From positions 24,206 through 88,205 of the forward strand of contig JBBQTC010000006.1 in the NCBI GenBank assembly GCA_038234785.1: a stretch of DNA of 64,000 bases. The letters run 5' to 3'. Both the position numbers and the translations under genes were made by a program. The notes under the pieces were generated by a model, which had not been told where the DNA came from, did no database searches, and saw nothing but the letters and a program-made list of their open reading frames with translations. Shown piece after piece: positions 8,391-16,770 of the stretch. This DNA comes from UBA668 sp038234785. GTDB taxonomy: Bacteria; Actinomycetota; Acidimicrobiia; Acidimicrobiales; Ilumatobacteraceae. How positions within the stretch are numbered: position 1 is the first letter of the stretch; each line of letters begins with the position of its first letter.

Positions 8391-9533
8391 GTGATCACTC
8401 GAACTGACGCACTGGCACTCGATGCGGCGGACCCGCTGGCTGCGTTTCGCGACCGGTTCCACATCCCCGACCCGTCGGTCATCTACCTCGACGGGAACTC
8501 GCTGGGCATGCCCCCGAAGCGGACGCTGGAGCGGATCACCGAGGTGTACCGGGACGACTGGGCGACCGGTCTGATCCGTTCGTGGGACCACTGGATCGAC
8601 ATGCCCCAACGGGTCGGCGACACGCTCGCTCCCTTGATCGGGGCAGGCGACGGAGAGGTCGTTCTGCACGACAACACCACCCTCAACGTCTACCAACTCG
8701 TGCACGCGGCCATCGGACTGCGACCGGACCGCCGCGTCATCGCGATCGGCGCCGACGACTTCCCCACCGACCGCTACATCGTCGACGGCATCGCCGATGC
8801 CACCGGTCACGAGGTGCGACACGGCTTCGAGCGGCTCGACGACGTCGCGGTGATGGTTCGTTCGGTCGTCGACTACCGCACGGCCGCGTTGGTCGACGTC
8901 GCGAGTGAGACGGCGCGAGCCCATGCCGCAGGTGCCCTGGTCGTGTGGGACCTGTCGCACGCGGCGGGCGCGATCGAGATCGATCTGCGCGCCTGCGGGG
9001 TGCAACTCGCCGTCGGGTGCAGCTACAAGTTCCTCAACGGCGGCCCCGGCGCCCCGGCGTGGACCTATGTCGCCCGCGAACTCCACGACACGATTCGCCA
9101 ACCGATCTGGGGATGGTTCGCCACCGAGAACCAGTTCGCGATGGGGCCGACGTTCACACCGCGAGCGGACATCGCCCGCATGCTGCTGGGTACTCCGTCG
9201 ATCCTCGCGCTCGTCGCCGCAGAGGTGGGGATCTCCCTCTCCGCCGAAGCGGGGATGCACGCGATCCACACCAAGGGCACCACGCTGACCGGACTCGCCA
9301 TCGAGCTCTGCGACCAGTTCGGACTCGACACCCCGACTCCTCGCGACCCGACTCGGCGCGGCAACCATGTCGCGCTGGCTCATCCGGACGCGAGGACGCT
9401 CGTACGCGATCTATCGGCCCAGGGGATCATCTTCGACTTCCGCGAACCGAACATCATCCGCGCCGGCTGCTCCCCGCTGACCACGCGCTTCGTCGACGTC
9501 TTCGACGGCATCACCGCCGTCGCGAATCGCTAG
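8391..9533 (+). CDS. kynU: Kynureninase
   Basis: This 380-residue PLP enzyme cleaves kynurenine to anthranilate and alanine. Motifs are FHIPDPSVIYLDGNSLGMPP at the N-terminus, then DLSHAAGAIEIDL and CSYKFLNGGPGAPAW with the PLP lysine K213. The GTG at 8391 was chosen because it fits the usual N-terminus; frame-open codons upstream lie inside the palindromic array. Other tryptophan-degradation genes are absent. Its TAG stop overlaps the stop of the convergent AACS gene within one CTAG. Confidence 0.92.
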   Translation: MITRTDALALDAADPLAAFRDRFHIPDPSVIYLDGNSLGMPPKRTLERITEVYRDDWATGLIRSWDHWIDMPQRVGDTLAPLIGAGDGEVVLHDNTTLNVYQLVHAAIGLRPDRRVIAIGADDFPTDRYIVDGIADATGHEVRHGFERLDDVAVMVRSVVDYRTAALVDVASETARAHAAGALVVWDLSHAAGAIEIDLRACGVQLAVGCSYKFLNGGPGAPAWTYVARELHDTIRQPIWGWFATENQFAMGPTFTPRADIARMLLGTPSILALVAAEVGISLSAEAGMHAIHTKGTTLTGLAIELCDQFGLDTPTPRDPTRRGNHVALAHPDARTLVRDLSAQGIIFDFREPNIIRAGCSPLTTRFVDVFDGITAVANR

Positions 9534-11491
9534 TCGGCAAGCGCGGGATGATCGCGGTACTGGTCGAGTGATTCGGGGTTGGCCAACGCCTCGGTGTTGC
9601 GCACCTCCCGTCCGTTGACGACATCGGCGACGGCGAGCTCGCTGATCTTGTTGCTCCGCGTACGCGGCACGTCGGTCACCTGCGCGATGCGGGCAGGCAC
9701 GTGGCGCGGCGACGCATTCGTGCGCAGCACCCGACGGATGGTCGCCTGCAACTCCTCAGTGAGGGTGACACCGTCGGCGAGTCGCACGAACAGCACGATG
9801 CGGGTGTCGTTGTCGAACTCCTGCCCCACGGCGACCGCCTCCACGATGCCCGGCAGATGCTCGACCTGCGCGTAGATCTCCGCTGTGCCGATGCGAACTC
9901 CGCCCGCGTTGAGGGTGGCGTCGCTGCGACCGTGGATCACCACCCCACCATGATCGGTCCACGAGGCGAAGTCGCCGTGCGCCCAGACACCGGGGAAGCG
10001 ATCGAAGTAGGCGGCGTGGAACTTGCTGCCGTCGAGGTCGCCCCAGAACCCCACTGGCACACTCGGGAACGGCGCGGTGCAGACGAGTTCGCCCTTGACA
10101 CCGGGTTCGGTGACCGGTGATCCGTCGACGTCGAACACCTCGACGGCCATTCCCAACGCCGGACCCTGGATCTCGCCCGCGTACACGGGACGGGTGGGGT
10201 CGCCGCCGACGAAACAACCGCACAGGTCGGTCCCACCGCTGATCGACGACAGGTGAAGATCGGACTTCAGGGCGTCGTACACCCAGCGGAAGCTCTCGTC
10301 GCTGAGGGGCGAGCCGGTACTGCAGACCGTTCGCAGCGCGGACAGGTCGTGGGCGTCGATCGGCCGCACGCCGGCCTTGTTCACGGAGTCGACGTACTTC
10401 GCCGAGACACCCATCAGCGTGAGTCGCTCGGACTGGGCGACGTCGAACAGAACGGTCGGCGAGGGGTGGAACGGATTGCCGTCGAACAACACGATCGTGG
10501 CGCCACTGGCCAGCACCGACACCAGCCAGTTCCACATCATCCACCCGCAGGTGGTGAAGTACATCACCCGGTCACCGACACGGATGTCGCAGTGGAGTTG
10601 GTGCTCCTTGAGGTGCATCAGGAGCACACCCAGCGCGCGGTGGGTGATGCACTTCGGCTTCCCGGTGGTGCCCGACGAATAGAGGATGTACACGGGGTGG
10701 TCGCCGGGCAATCGGAGGAACTCGAGCGGCACGCCACGGTTGGGCTCGAGGTAGTCGCCCCACACGACTGCGTCGGGAATCCCGACGATCGACGGCGCGT
10801 GCGAGAGCACGCCGACCACCACCACTCGACGGACCGACGGAAGTTGCGACGCGGCGTCGGCGATCCGGTCGAGGCAACTGAACTCCTTGCCGCCGTAGCG
10901 GTACCCGTCGGCGGCCACGAGCACGGTGGGTCGGGTCTGCCCGAAACGGTCGACGACGCCGGCGACGCCGAAGTCGCTGGAGGTGGACGTGAACGTCGCG
11001 CCGATCGCGTTGGCAGCGAGAAAGGTGATGATCGTCTCGGCGACGTGCGGCATGTACGCGGCGACGCGGTCGCCCGGTTGTACGCCGTCGGCTGCCAACG
11101 CGGCCGCCAGCGCGGCCACCTCGGCCCGCAACTGCGCCCACGTGTAACTGCGGTGGTCGCCGTGCTCGGTGATGGCCACGATCGCTTCGGTGGCGGCGCC
11201 GGGTCGATCGGCGAGCGCATTCTCCGCGTAGCTGACCGACGAGTTCGGGAAGAACCGTGCTCCGCGGACCGAACCGTCGCCCGGGTCGAACGCGATGTCG
11301 CCGGGGTCACCGATCACCCCGGTGTCGTCCCACAGTCGCCGCCAGAACTCACCCGGATCTCGCACCGACCAGTCGTGGAGGGTGGCCGGGTCCACGACCT
11401 CGGGGTGGTCGAGCGCCACCCGGTCCAGGAACTGCCACATGTGCGTCGAGGCGATGCGCTCGGCGCTCGGTTGCCACAGCGGCGTCGACAC
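9530..11491 (-). CDS. aacS: Acetoacetyl-CoA synthetase
   Basis: This 653-residue ANL-superfamily ligase is full length for acetoacetyl-CoA synthetase. It has WSVRDPGEFWRRLWDD near the N-terminus, the AMP-binding loop YILYSSGTTGKPKCITH, GWMMWNWLVS typical of AACS, and a C-terminal TRSNKISE segment with the conserved lysine. It activates acetoacetate to acetoacetyl-CoA. The GTG start is 2 bp after the HMG-CoA lyase stop, so the lyase product can be passed straight to it. Confidence 0.93.
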   Translation of the reverse strand: MSTPLWQPSAERIASTHMWQFLDRVALDHPEVVDPATLHDWSVRDPGEFWRRLWDDTGVIGDPGDIAFDPGDGSVRGARFFPNSSVSYAENALADRPGAATEAIVAITEHGDHRSYTWAQLRAEVAALAAALAADGVQPGDRVAAYMPHVAETIITFLAANAIGATFTSTSSDFGVAGVVDRFGQTRPTVLVAADGYRYGGKEFSCLDRIADAASQLPSVRRVVVVGVLSHAPSIVGIPDAVVWGDYLEPNRGVPLEFLRLPGDHPVYILYSSGTTGKPKCITHRALGVLLMHLKEHQLHCDIRVGDRVMYFTTCGWMMWNWLVSVLASGATIVLFDGNPFHPSPTVLFDVAQSERLTLMGVSAKYVDSVNKAGVRPIDAHDLSALRTVCSTGSPLSDESFRWVYDALKSDLHLSSISGGTDLCGCFVGGDPTRPVYAGEIQGPALGMAVEVFDVDGSPVTEPGVKGELVCTAPFPSVPVGFWGDLDGSKFHAAYFDRFPGVWAHGDFASWTDHGGVVIHGRSDATLNAGGVRIGTAEIYAQVEHLPGIVEAVAVGQEFDNDTRIVLFVRLADGVTLTEELQATIRRVLRTNASPRHVPARIAQVTDVPRTRSNKISELAVADVVNGREVRNTEALANPESLDQYRDHPALAD

Positions 11492-11493
11492 AG

Positions 11494-12399
11494 TCAGCTC
11501 ACCTCCGCACGGCGAGTCCGCGGACCTGCATGCGCGACCCTGCTGGGGACGGGGTGGCCGACGAATCCCTCCACGAGCAGCGCCGCCTCGATGAGCGCCT
11601 CGACCCCCAACCCCCCGGTGCTGATCCCGAGGTCGTCGCAGAGGGCGACGACTTCCTCGGTGGCCACGTTGCCGGCCGCGCCGGCGGCGAACGGCGACCC
11701 GCCGAGCCCGCCGACGGACGTGTCGAATCGGCGGACGCCGGCCTGCAGGCCGGCGTACAGGTTGAGCAGTCCGGTGCCGCGGGTCTCGTGCAGATGCAGA
11801 CCGACATCGGTGCCGGTGACACTGAGCACCTCGTCGATGCGCCGTGGCGTGGCCATTCCCGTGGTGTCGGCGAGCGTGATGGCCGAGGCTCCCGCGGCGC
11901 GGAGTCGCTCGGCGAGGAGCGCGACCGACGAGGGCGCGATCTCGCCCTCGTACGGCGAACCGAAGGCGCATGAAATGACGGCATCGACGCCGACGCCGGC
12001 GGCCCGAGCGACGACGCAGATCTGCGCGATCTGTTCGACCGACTCGTCGATGGTCATGTGCACGTTGCGCTGGTTGTAGGTGGCCGACGCGCTGATCGTG
12101 ACGGTGAGCTCGTCGACGCCTGCGGCGAGCGCCATCTCGGCGCCTCGCAGGTTGGGCACGAGCGCGGCGCGCACGACACCGTCGGGCATTCCGACCGCCT
12201 CGACCACGTCGGCAGCACCGGCCATCGCCGGGACCGCGGTCGGGCTGACGAACGCCGCGACCTCGAGGTGGGTCACGCCTGCGACCAGCAGCGCATCGAT
12301 GAGGTCGACCCGTTGGTCGACGGTGAGCGGAGCCTCACCCTGCAGGCCGTCGCGGGCCCCCACCTCGCGGATGGTGATGCGATCGGGCAGGGAGCTCAC
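11494..12399 (-). CDS. mvaB: Hydroxymethylglutaryl-CoA lyase
   Basis: This 301-residue TIM-barrel lyase splits HMG-CoA into acetoacetate and acetyl-CoA. It opens with ITIREVGARDGLQGE, including the R-D pair of the active site. DTTGMATPRRI, LHLHETRGTGLLNL (metal histidines) and SVGGLGGSPFAAGAAGNVATE follow. I place the start at GTG 12399 because TAGCGT ends 7 nt before it; an upstream ATG at 12417 would lie beyond that box. It is coupled to acetoacetyl-CoA synthetase, which suggests leucine or HMG-CoA breakdown. Confidence 0.92.
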   Translation of the reverse strand: MSSLPDRITIREVGARDGLQGEAPLTVDQRVDLIDALLVAGVTHLEVAAFVSPTAVPAMAGAADVVEAVGMPDGVVRAALVPNLRGAEMALAAGVDELTVTISASATYNQRNVHMTIDESVEQIAQICVVARAAGVGVDAVISCAFGSPYEGEIAPSSVALLAERLRAAGASAITLADTTGMATPRRIDEVLSVTGTDVGLHLHETRGTGLLNLYAGLQAGVRRFDTSVGGLGGSPFAAGAAGNVATEEVVALCDDLGISTGGLGVEALIEAALLVEGFVGHPVPSRVAHAGPRTRRAEVS

Positions 12400-12458
12400 G
12401 GCCCCGACGCTAGCCATGCCCGCTCGCCGGGGCGACCACCGGCGGATACCGTGCGGAC

Positions 12459-13199
12459 ATGGAACTCGGACTTCGTGGACGAAGAGCACTGGTCACCGGC
12501 GCATCCAGCGGGTTGGGGTTGGGTGCGGCCAGAGCGCTCGCCGCGGAAGGCGCCGACGTGGTGCTCGTCGCCCGTTCGCGCGAGAAGCTGGCCGCCGCGC
12601 AGGCCTCTGTGCCTCGCTCGCAGACGCTCGTCGCCGACGTCAGCGACACCGACCAGGTGGCCGACATGGTCGCTCGCGCCACGGAGCTCCTCGGCGGCAT
12701 CGACATCCTCATCGCCAACGCGGGCGGGCCGCCTGCCGGCAACTTCGAGAGCACCGACCTCGATGCGTACCTGCCCGCGCTGCACCTCAACCTGCTGTCC
12801 ACCGTGGCGATGTGCAAGGCCGCCGTGCCGCCGACGTGCGAAAGGGGCTGGGGTCGAGTGGTCGCCATCACGTCGGTGTCGGTGCGCCAGCCGATCGCAC
12901 AACTGATCCTCTCCAACACCGCGCGGGCCGGCCTGACAGGCTTCTTGAAGACGCTCGCGCTCGAGGTCGCAGCGCAGGGTGTCACGGTGAACTCGCTGCA
13001 GCCCGGTCTGCACCGCACCGAACGTTCGGTTGGGCTGTACGCGAACCCTGAGGCGGTCGCCCAAGGCATTCCCGCCAAGAAGCTCGGCGACCCCGACGAC
13101 TTCGGCCGCATCGCCGCGTTCCTGTGCAGTGACGCCGCGCAGTTCATCACCGGCTCGGCGATCCCCGTCGACGGTGGTGCATACCAGGGCCTGCAGTAG
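12459..13199 (+). CDS. SDR family oxidoreductase with atypical active site
   Basis: This 246-residue Rossmann-fold protein has an intact cofactor loop TGASSGLGLG (13-22), NAGG (87-90) and PVDGGAYQG near the end, so it looks like a FabG-type NAD(P)-dependent reductase. The catalytic serine S139 is present. Thirteen residues on, where YxxxK should be, it has S152-N-T-A-R156. A known SDR subgroup carries such LSNxxRAG sequences, and its chemistry is unclear. TACCGT lies 6 nt before the ATG. Confidence 0.88.
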   Translation: MELGLRGRRALVTGASSGLGLGAARALAAEGADVVLVARSREKLAAAQASVPRSQTLVADVSDTDQVADMVARATELLGGIDILIANAGGPPAGNFESTDLDAYLPALHLNLLSTVAMCKAAVPPTCERGWGRVVAITSVSVRQPIAQLILSNTARAGLTGFLKTLALEVAAQGVTVNSLQPGLHRTERSVGLYANPEAVAQGIPAKKLGDPDDFGRIAAFLCSDAAQFITGSAIPVDGGAYQGLQ

Positions 13200-13205
13200 C
13201 GACGG

Positions 13206-13766
13206 CTATCCGGTGCCCACCGCGTGCAGCGCGGCCAGCGCCATCTCGTGCAGCAGTGGCGCGAGCGTGCGCCGGTTCACCTTGCCGACGTAGGGCGTCG
13301 AGTTGATCAGCCCGATCGCCGCCTGTACCGCCGCAACCAGTCGGGCGCGCCCGGCGCGCGGGTACCGCCGTCGCATCACGTCGACCCATACGTCGACGTA
13401 CTGGCGCTGGAGCAGACGCACCCGGTGCGCCTGCTCGGTGTCGAGATGATGCAACTCGCGCGCGTGAACGACGATGAGGTCGGGGTGATCGAGCGCGAAC
13501 GACACCTGCTCGTGCACCAACGCAACGAGTGCGGCGTCTGCTCCGGCGGCCCCGTCGACGCAGGCTCGGCCACCCTCCAGGAGTCGCTCGCTGACGTCGG
13601 TCAGCATGGCCGCCAGGAGCGCCTGCTTCCCGGCGAAGTGCCAGTAGATGGCCGGTCCGCTGACGCCGACGGCCGCACCGATCTCGTCGATGCCGGTCGC
13701 CCCGTACCCGCGCTCCGCGAAGAGTCGGGCCGCCGCATTCAGGATCTGGTCGGGGCGTGAGGGCAC
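13206..13766 (-). CDS. TetR family transcriptional regulator
   Basis: This 186-residue protein has an N-terminal TetR helix-turn-helix: ILNAAARLFAERGYGATGIDEIG, then GVSGPAIYWHFAGKQALL. A C-terminal ligand domain of about 130 residues follows. The GTG at 13766 lies 4 bp after the DUF2207 stop; an earlier GTG at 13793 would overlap that gene. Two TetR-like operators upstream of the nearby acyl-CoA dehydrogenase are its probable targets, which would make it a regulator of the acyl-CoA genes. Confidence 0.88.
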   Translation of the reverse strand: MPSRPDQILNAAARLFAERGYGATGIDEIGAAVGVSGPAIYWHFAGKQALLAAMLTDVSERLLEGGRACVDGAAGADAALVALVHEQVSFALDHPDLIVVHARELHHLDTEQAHRVRLLQRQYVDVWVDVMRRRYPRAGRARLVAAVQAAIGLINSTPYVGKVNRRTLAPLLHEMALAALHAVGTG

Positions 13767-13770
13767 CGGC

Positions 13771-15513
13771 TCACCAGCTGCCCGAGCTGCCACCGCCACC
13801 ACCGCCGCCCACGCTGCCGCCGGAGAAGCCGCCACCGAATCCGCCGCCACCCGACCCGCTCGACTGTGGCGGTGTGCGGGTGGAGTTCCACAGGCCGGCG
13901 TTGGCGTAGAGCAACAGCGGAGTGGTGCTGGCGAACGCGTCGGCCGGGGGAACCGCGCTCGCGGACACTGCCCGACCCCACGCATCGGCCGCACCGAGGG
14001 CGACCGCCCACGCCGAGTACTCGCGCAGCAGACCATGACTCCACGCCCAGTCGACGTGCGTGCCCTCGCTGGCCTCGAGGAACCTCCGGAACGACTCGGC
14101 GCGCAGGGCCATGGCGCTACCGATCGCACTTCGCACCGGCAGCAGTCCGCGATAGGCGGCGCCGGCCACGACGGCCGGAATGGCGATCCCGAACGCCAGC
14201 GCGATCGGCCACGAGTGCAGCCAGCCGCGCCAGATGCCGATTCCCACCACGACCGCGAGCACCACGACCGTGATCCCGACCACGGGTGGGAACTGCGCGA
14301 TGGTGCCCGGCGGGAACTTCTTCCACCACGCCGATTCGGCGGCCATCACCTTCTGCTCCGCCTCGATCTCCTTCCACAGCGTCGACAGACGCGGCTGATA
14401 GGTGCCCAGCGCGAGCTCGGCTTCACCGTCGAAGAGGGTCTCGAAGCGTTGCCGGGTGATCGGGGGCGCCTCGGCGAGGTGAGGGCCGGGAACGAGCACC
14501 TGAGAGGACTTCTCGCCACGCAACTCGACGACCTGCTGGGCGATCTGATCGGAGAACCATGCCGAGACGGTGCCGCTGCTGATCGCCTCGTCGAGCAACA
14601 GCGCCCCCTGCCACGGACGGATCCCACGCGGGGGCTCGAATTCGGTGGTGGCCATCGCGGCCAGTGCCTTGTCGGTGACCAGACGTGTCGGCCCGGTGTC
14701 GCCACCTGCGTAGGCAGCATCGGCCGGCCCGACCCCGCTGACCTCGTTGCGCCCGAGTCGACGGGCGAGCGCGTACCCGCCCACACCTGCGGCCAGTCCG
14801 AGTCCGCCCACGCCGAGCGCCAGCGGCACCGGGTTCGACTGGCGTCGCGGTGGGACCGCCGGCACCGGCACATCGGCCGGGGTGGACAGCTGGGCGATGG
14901 TGCCGCCGACGGTGACACCGTCGGCGGCCTTCAGCGGCTCGAACACGACCCGGTACACGTCACCGTCGCGCACGAGATCGCATCCGCCGCTCGTGCCCCG
15001 TGCGCCGACGTTGCACAGCGGGTCGGTGAGATCGAAGCCCGCCAGCACGACTTCGAACCGACCGGTCTCGAACTCCTCACCGGCATCGATGATGTCGAGC
15101 GCGAGCTGCCCGGTCGAGAGCCGGGCCTCGGGAAGTGTGTAGGTGAGGACGTAGCGATGCTGACCGTCGATCGTGGTGCCCGGATCACCGATGCGGATGC
15201 GCGTCTGGTTGCCCTCGTTGCTCACCGACACCGCGTCGGGGGCATCGGGTGACGACGCGGTCACGTCGGTCGGGACCCCGAAGTCGTTGCGGATCACTCG
15301 CTCGTACCCATGCTTGGAGTTGTTCCCAAAGTCCTGGTCGACCACTTCACGGATGCGGACGCCATCGCCTTCCGGCGTGACCAGGACCTGCTTGGCGTCG
15401 AAGCGCTCGTCGTGGACCCCGCCCCCGAGCACGCCTGCCAGCACCAGCACCGGCCCGACGAGCATCGCCCCACCCACGGCGAGATGGCGGACGGTGGTCA
15501 CGGGGTTCAGCAC
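13771..15513 (-). CDS. DUF2207 domain membrane protein
   Basis: This 580-residue protein starts with a hydrophobic segment (about 9-33). An extracytoplasmic beta domain follows, with DVTASSPDAPD, GDPGTTIDGQHRYVLTYTL and NVGARGT, typical of DUF2207/YciQ-like proteins. A TM helix lies near 227-247, a soluble region after it, and two more TM helices near 411-455. The tail is Gly/Ser-rich and ends GSSGSW. The family function is unknown. GTG 15513 has TACCGT 7 nt upstream. TetR follows on the same strand. Confidence 0.85.
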   Translation of the reverse strand: MLNPVTTVRHLAVGGAMLVGPVLVLAGVLGGGVHDERFDAKQVLVTPEGDGVRIREVVDQDFGNNSKHGYERVIRNDFGVPTDVTASSPDAPDAVSVSNEGNQTRIRIGDPGTTIDGQHRYVLTYTLPEARLSTGQLALDIIDAGEEFETGRFEVVLAGFDLTDPLCNVGARGTSGGCDLVRDGDVYRVVFEPLKAADGVTVGGTIAQLSTPADVPVPAVPPRRQSNPVPLALGVGGLGLAAGVGGYALARRLGRNEVSGVGPADAAYAGGDTGPTRLVTDKALAAMATTEFEPPRGIRPWQGALLLDEAISSGTVSAWFSDQIAQQVVELRGEKSSQVLVPGPHLAEAPPITRQRFETLFDGEAELALGTYQPRLSTLWKEIEAEQKVMAAESAWWKKFPPGTIAQFPPVVGITVVVLAVVVGIGIWRGWLHSWPIALAFGIAIPAVVAGAAYRGLLPVRSAIGSAMALRAESFRRFLEASEGTHVDWAWSHGLLREYSAWAVALGAADAWGRAVSASAVPPADAFASTTPLLLYANAGLWNSTRTPPQSSGSGGGGFGGGFSGGSVGGGGGGGSSGSW

Positions 15514-15557
15514 GAACCGAACGGTACCGCAGGCGGCCCGAACAACCCCTCACCCCC

Positions 15558-15599
15558 TAACGATCGTTCAATGATCCGTGGTACGTTGAACGCTCGTTA
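15558..15599. promoter_or_regulatory. Paired TetR-type operators
   Basis: TAACGATCGTTCA (15558-15570) contains a perfect 10-bp palindrome. The complement of 15587-15599 reads TAACGAGCGTTCA, a 12/13 match in the opposite orientation. The centres are 30 bp apart, and a TACGTT box lies between them, upstream of the acyl-CoA dehydrogenase. The arrangement and symmetry fit a TetR family operator pair, with the adjacent TetR gene as the obvious candidate. Confidence 0.6.
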
Positions 15600-15617
15600 A
15601 GGAACCAGGGGGCGACC

Positions 15618-16763
15618 ATGATCGACTTCAGCGACGAGCACGATGCCTTCCGGACGGTGGTGCGCGACTTCGCCCGTCGCGAACTGGCCCCCAGGGTCGA
15701 CGAGTGGGAGCTCGCAGGACACTTGCCGCTCGATGCGGTCGGGGCGATGGCCGATCTCGGTCTGTTCGGCATCGTCTTTCCCGAGGAGTGGGGCGGCAGC
15801 GGCGGCGACTTCACCTCGCTGTGCATCGCCATCGAAGAACTCGGCCAGGTGAGCCAGAGCCTCGGCATCACCCTCTCCGCCGGGGTGGGTCTCGGGACAA
15901 ATCCGATCCACTCGTTCGGCTCACCCGATCAGAAGTCGCAGTGGTTGCCCGATCTGGTGGCCGGGCGCCGGCTCGGCGCCTTCGGGCTCACCGAGCCCGA
16001 CGCCGGCAGCGACGCCGGAGCCACCCGCACCAGCGCCGTGCTCGACACGACGACCGGCGAGTGGGTGCTCAACGGCAGCAAGGCGTTCATCACCAACTGC
16101 GGCACCACCATCACGTCGCTGGTCACGGTCACCGCTCGCACCGGCGTCGGCGAGATCTCGTCGTTCATCGTCCCCGCCGGCACGCCCGGCATGATCATCG
16201 AACCGGCCTACCGCAAGCTCGGCTGGCACGCCAGCGACACCCACGGCATCACGCTCGACGACTGCCGGGTACCCGCAGATCACATGCTCGGCGCGCAGGG
16301 CAGCGGGCTGCGCAACTTCCTCACCATCCTCGACGACGGACGCATCGCGATCAGCGCACTCGCCGTCGGCTGCGCGCAGGCCTGCCTCGACCTCGCGGTC
16401 GACCATGCCAAGGAGCGTCATGCGTTCGGCGGTCCGATCGGGCGGTTCCAGGGCCTGGCGTTCCAACTGGCCGATCTCGCCGTCGCCGTCGAGAACAGCC
16501 GCAACCTCACCTACGGTGCCGCACTGCTGAAGGACCGAGGCAAGCCGTTCCGCCAGGCCGCGTCCATGGCCAAGCTCTACAGCACCGAGACCGCCGTGAC
16601 CGCGACTCGGGTGGCGACGCAGGTGTTCGGCGGGATGGGCTTCATGGAGGAGTCGCCCGTGGCCCGTTTCTACCGCGACGCCAAGATCCTCGAGATCGGT
16701 GAAGGGACGAGCGAGATCCAACGGCTGGTCATCTCTCGTGGCCTCGGGCTGCCAGTGGGATGA
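15618..16763 (+). CDS. Acyl-CoA dehydrogenase
   Basis: This 381-residue FAD enzyme makes the alpha,beta double bond in acyl-CoA. The motifs are complete: GLTEPDAGSDAGATRT, KAFITNCG, a RHAFGGPIGRFQGL-like segment, TQVFGGMGFMEESPVARFYRDAK, and IGEGTSEIQRLVISR. E362 in that last motif sits at the catalytic-base position of the short/medium-chain class. Isovaleryl-CoA dehydrogenases lack it there, so a leucine role is not proved. AGGGGG precedes the ATG, and the carboxyltransferase follows after 7 bp. Confidence 0.93.
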   Translation: MIDFSDEHDAFRTVVRDFARRELAPRVDEWELAGHLPLDAVGAMADLGLFGIVFPEEWGGSGGDFTSLCIAIEELGQVSQSLGITLSAGVGLGTNPIHSFGSPDQKSQWLPDLVAGRRLGAFGLTEPDAGSDAGATRTSAVLDTTTGEWVLNGSKAFITNCGTTITSLVTVTARTGVGEISSFIVPAGTPGMIIEPAYRKLGWHASDTHGITLDDCRVPADHMLGAQGSGLRNFLTILDDGRIAISALAVGCAQACLDLAVDHAKERHAFGGPIGRFQGLAFQLADLAVAVENSRNLTYGAALLKDRGKPFRQAASMAKLYSTETAVTATRVATQVFGGMGFMEESPVARFYRDAKILEIGEGTSEIQRLVISRGLGLPVG

Positions 16764-16770
16764 TGCACCA

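Noticed and set aside
15618..16763. Isovaleryl-CoA dehydrogenase
   Set aside because: The residue in IGEGTSE (E362) is the base of other acyl-CoA dehydrogenases; isovaleryl enzymes use a different position. A general call is safer.
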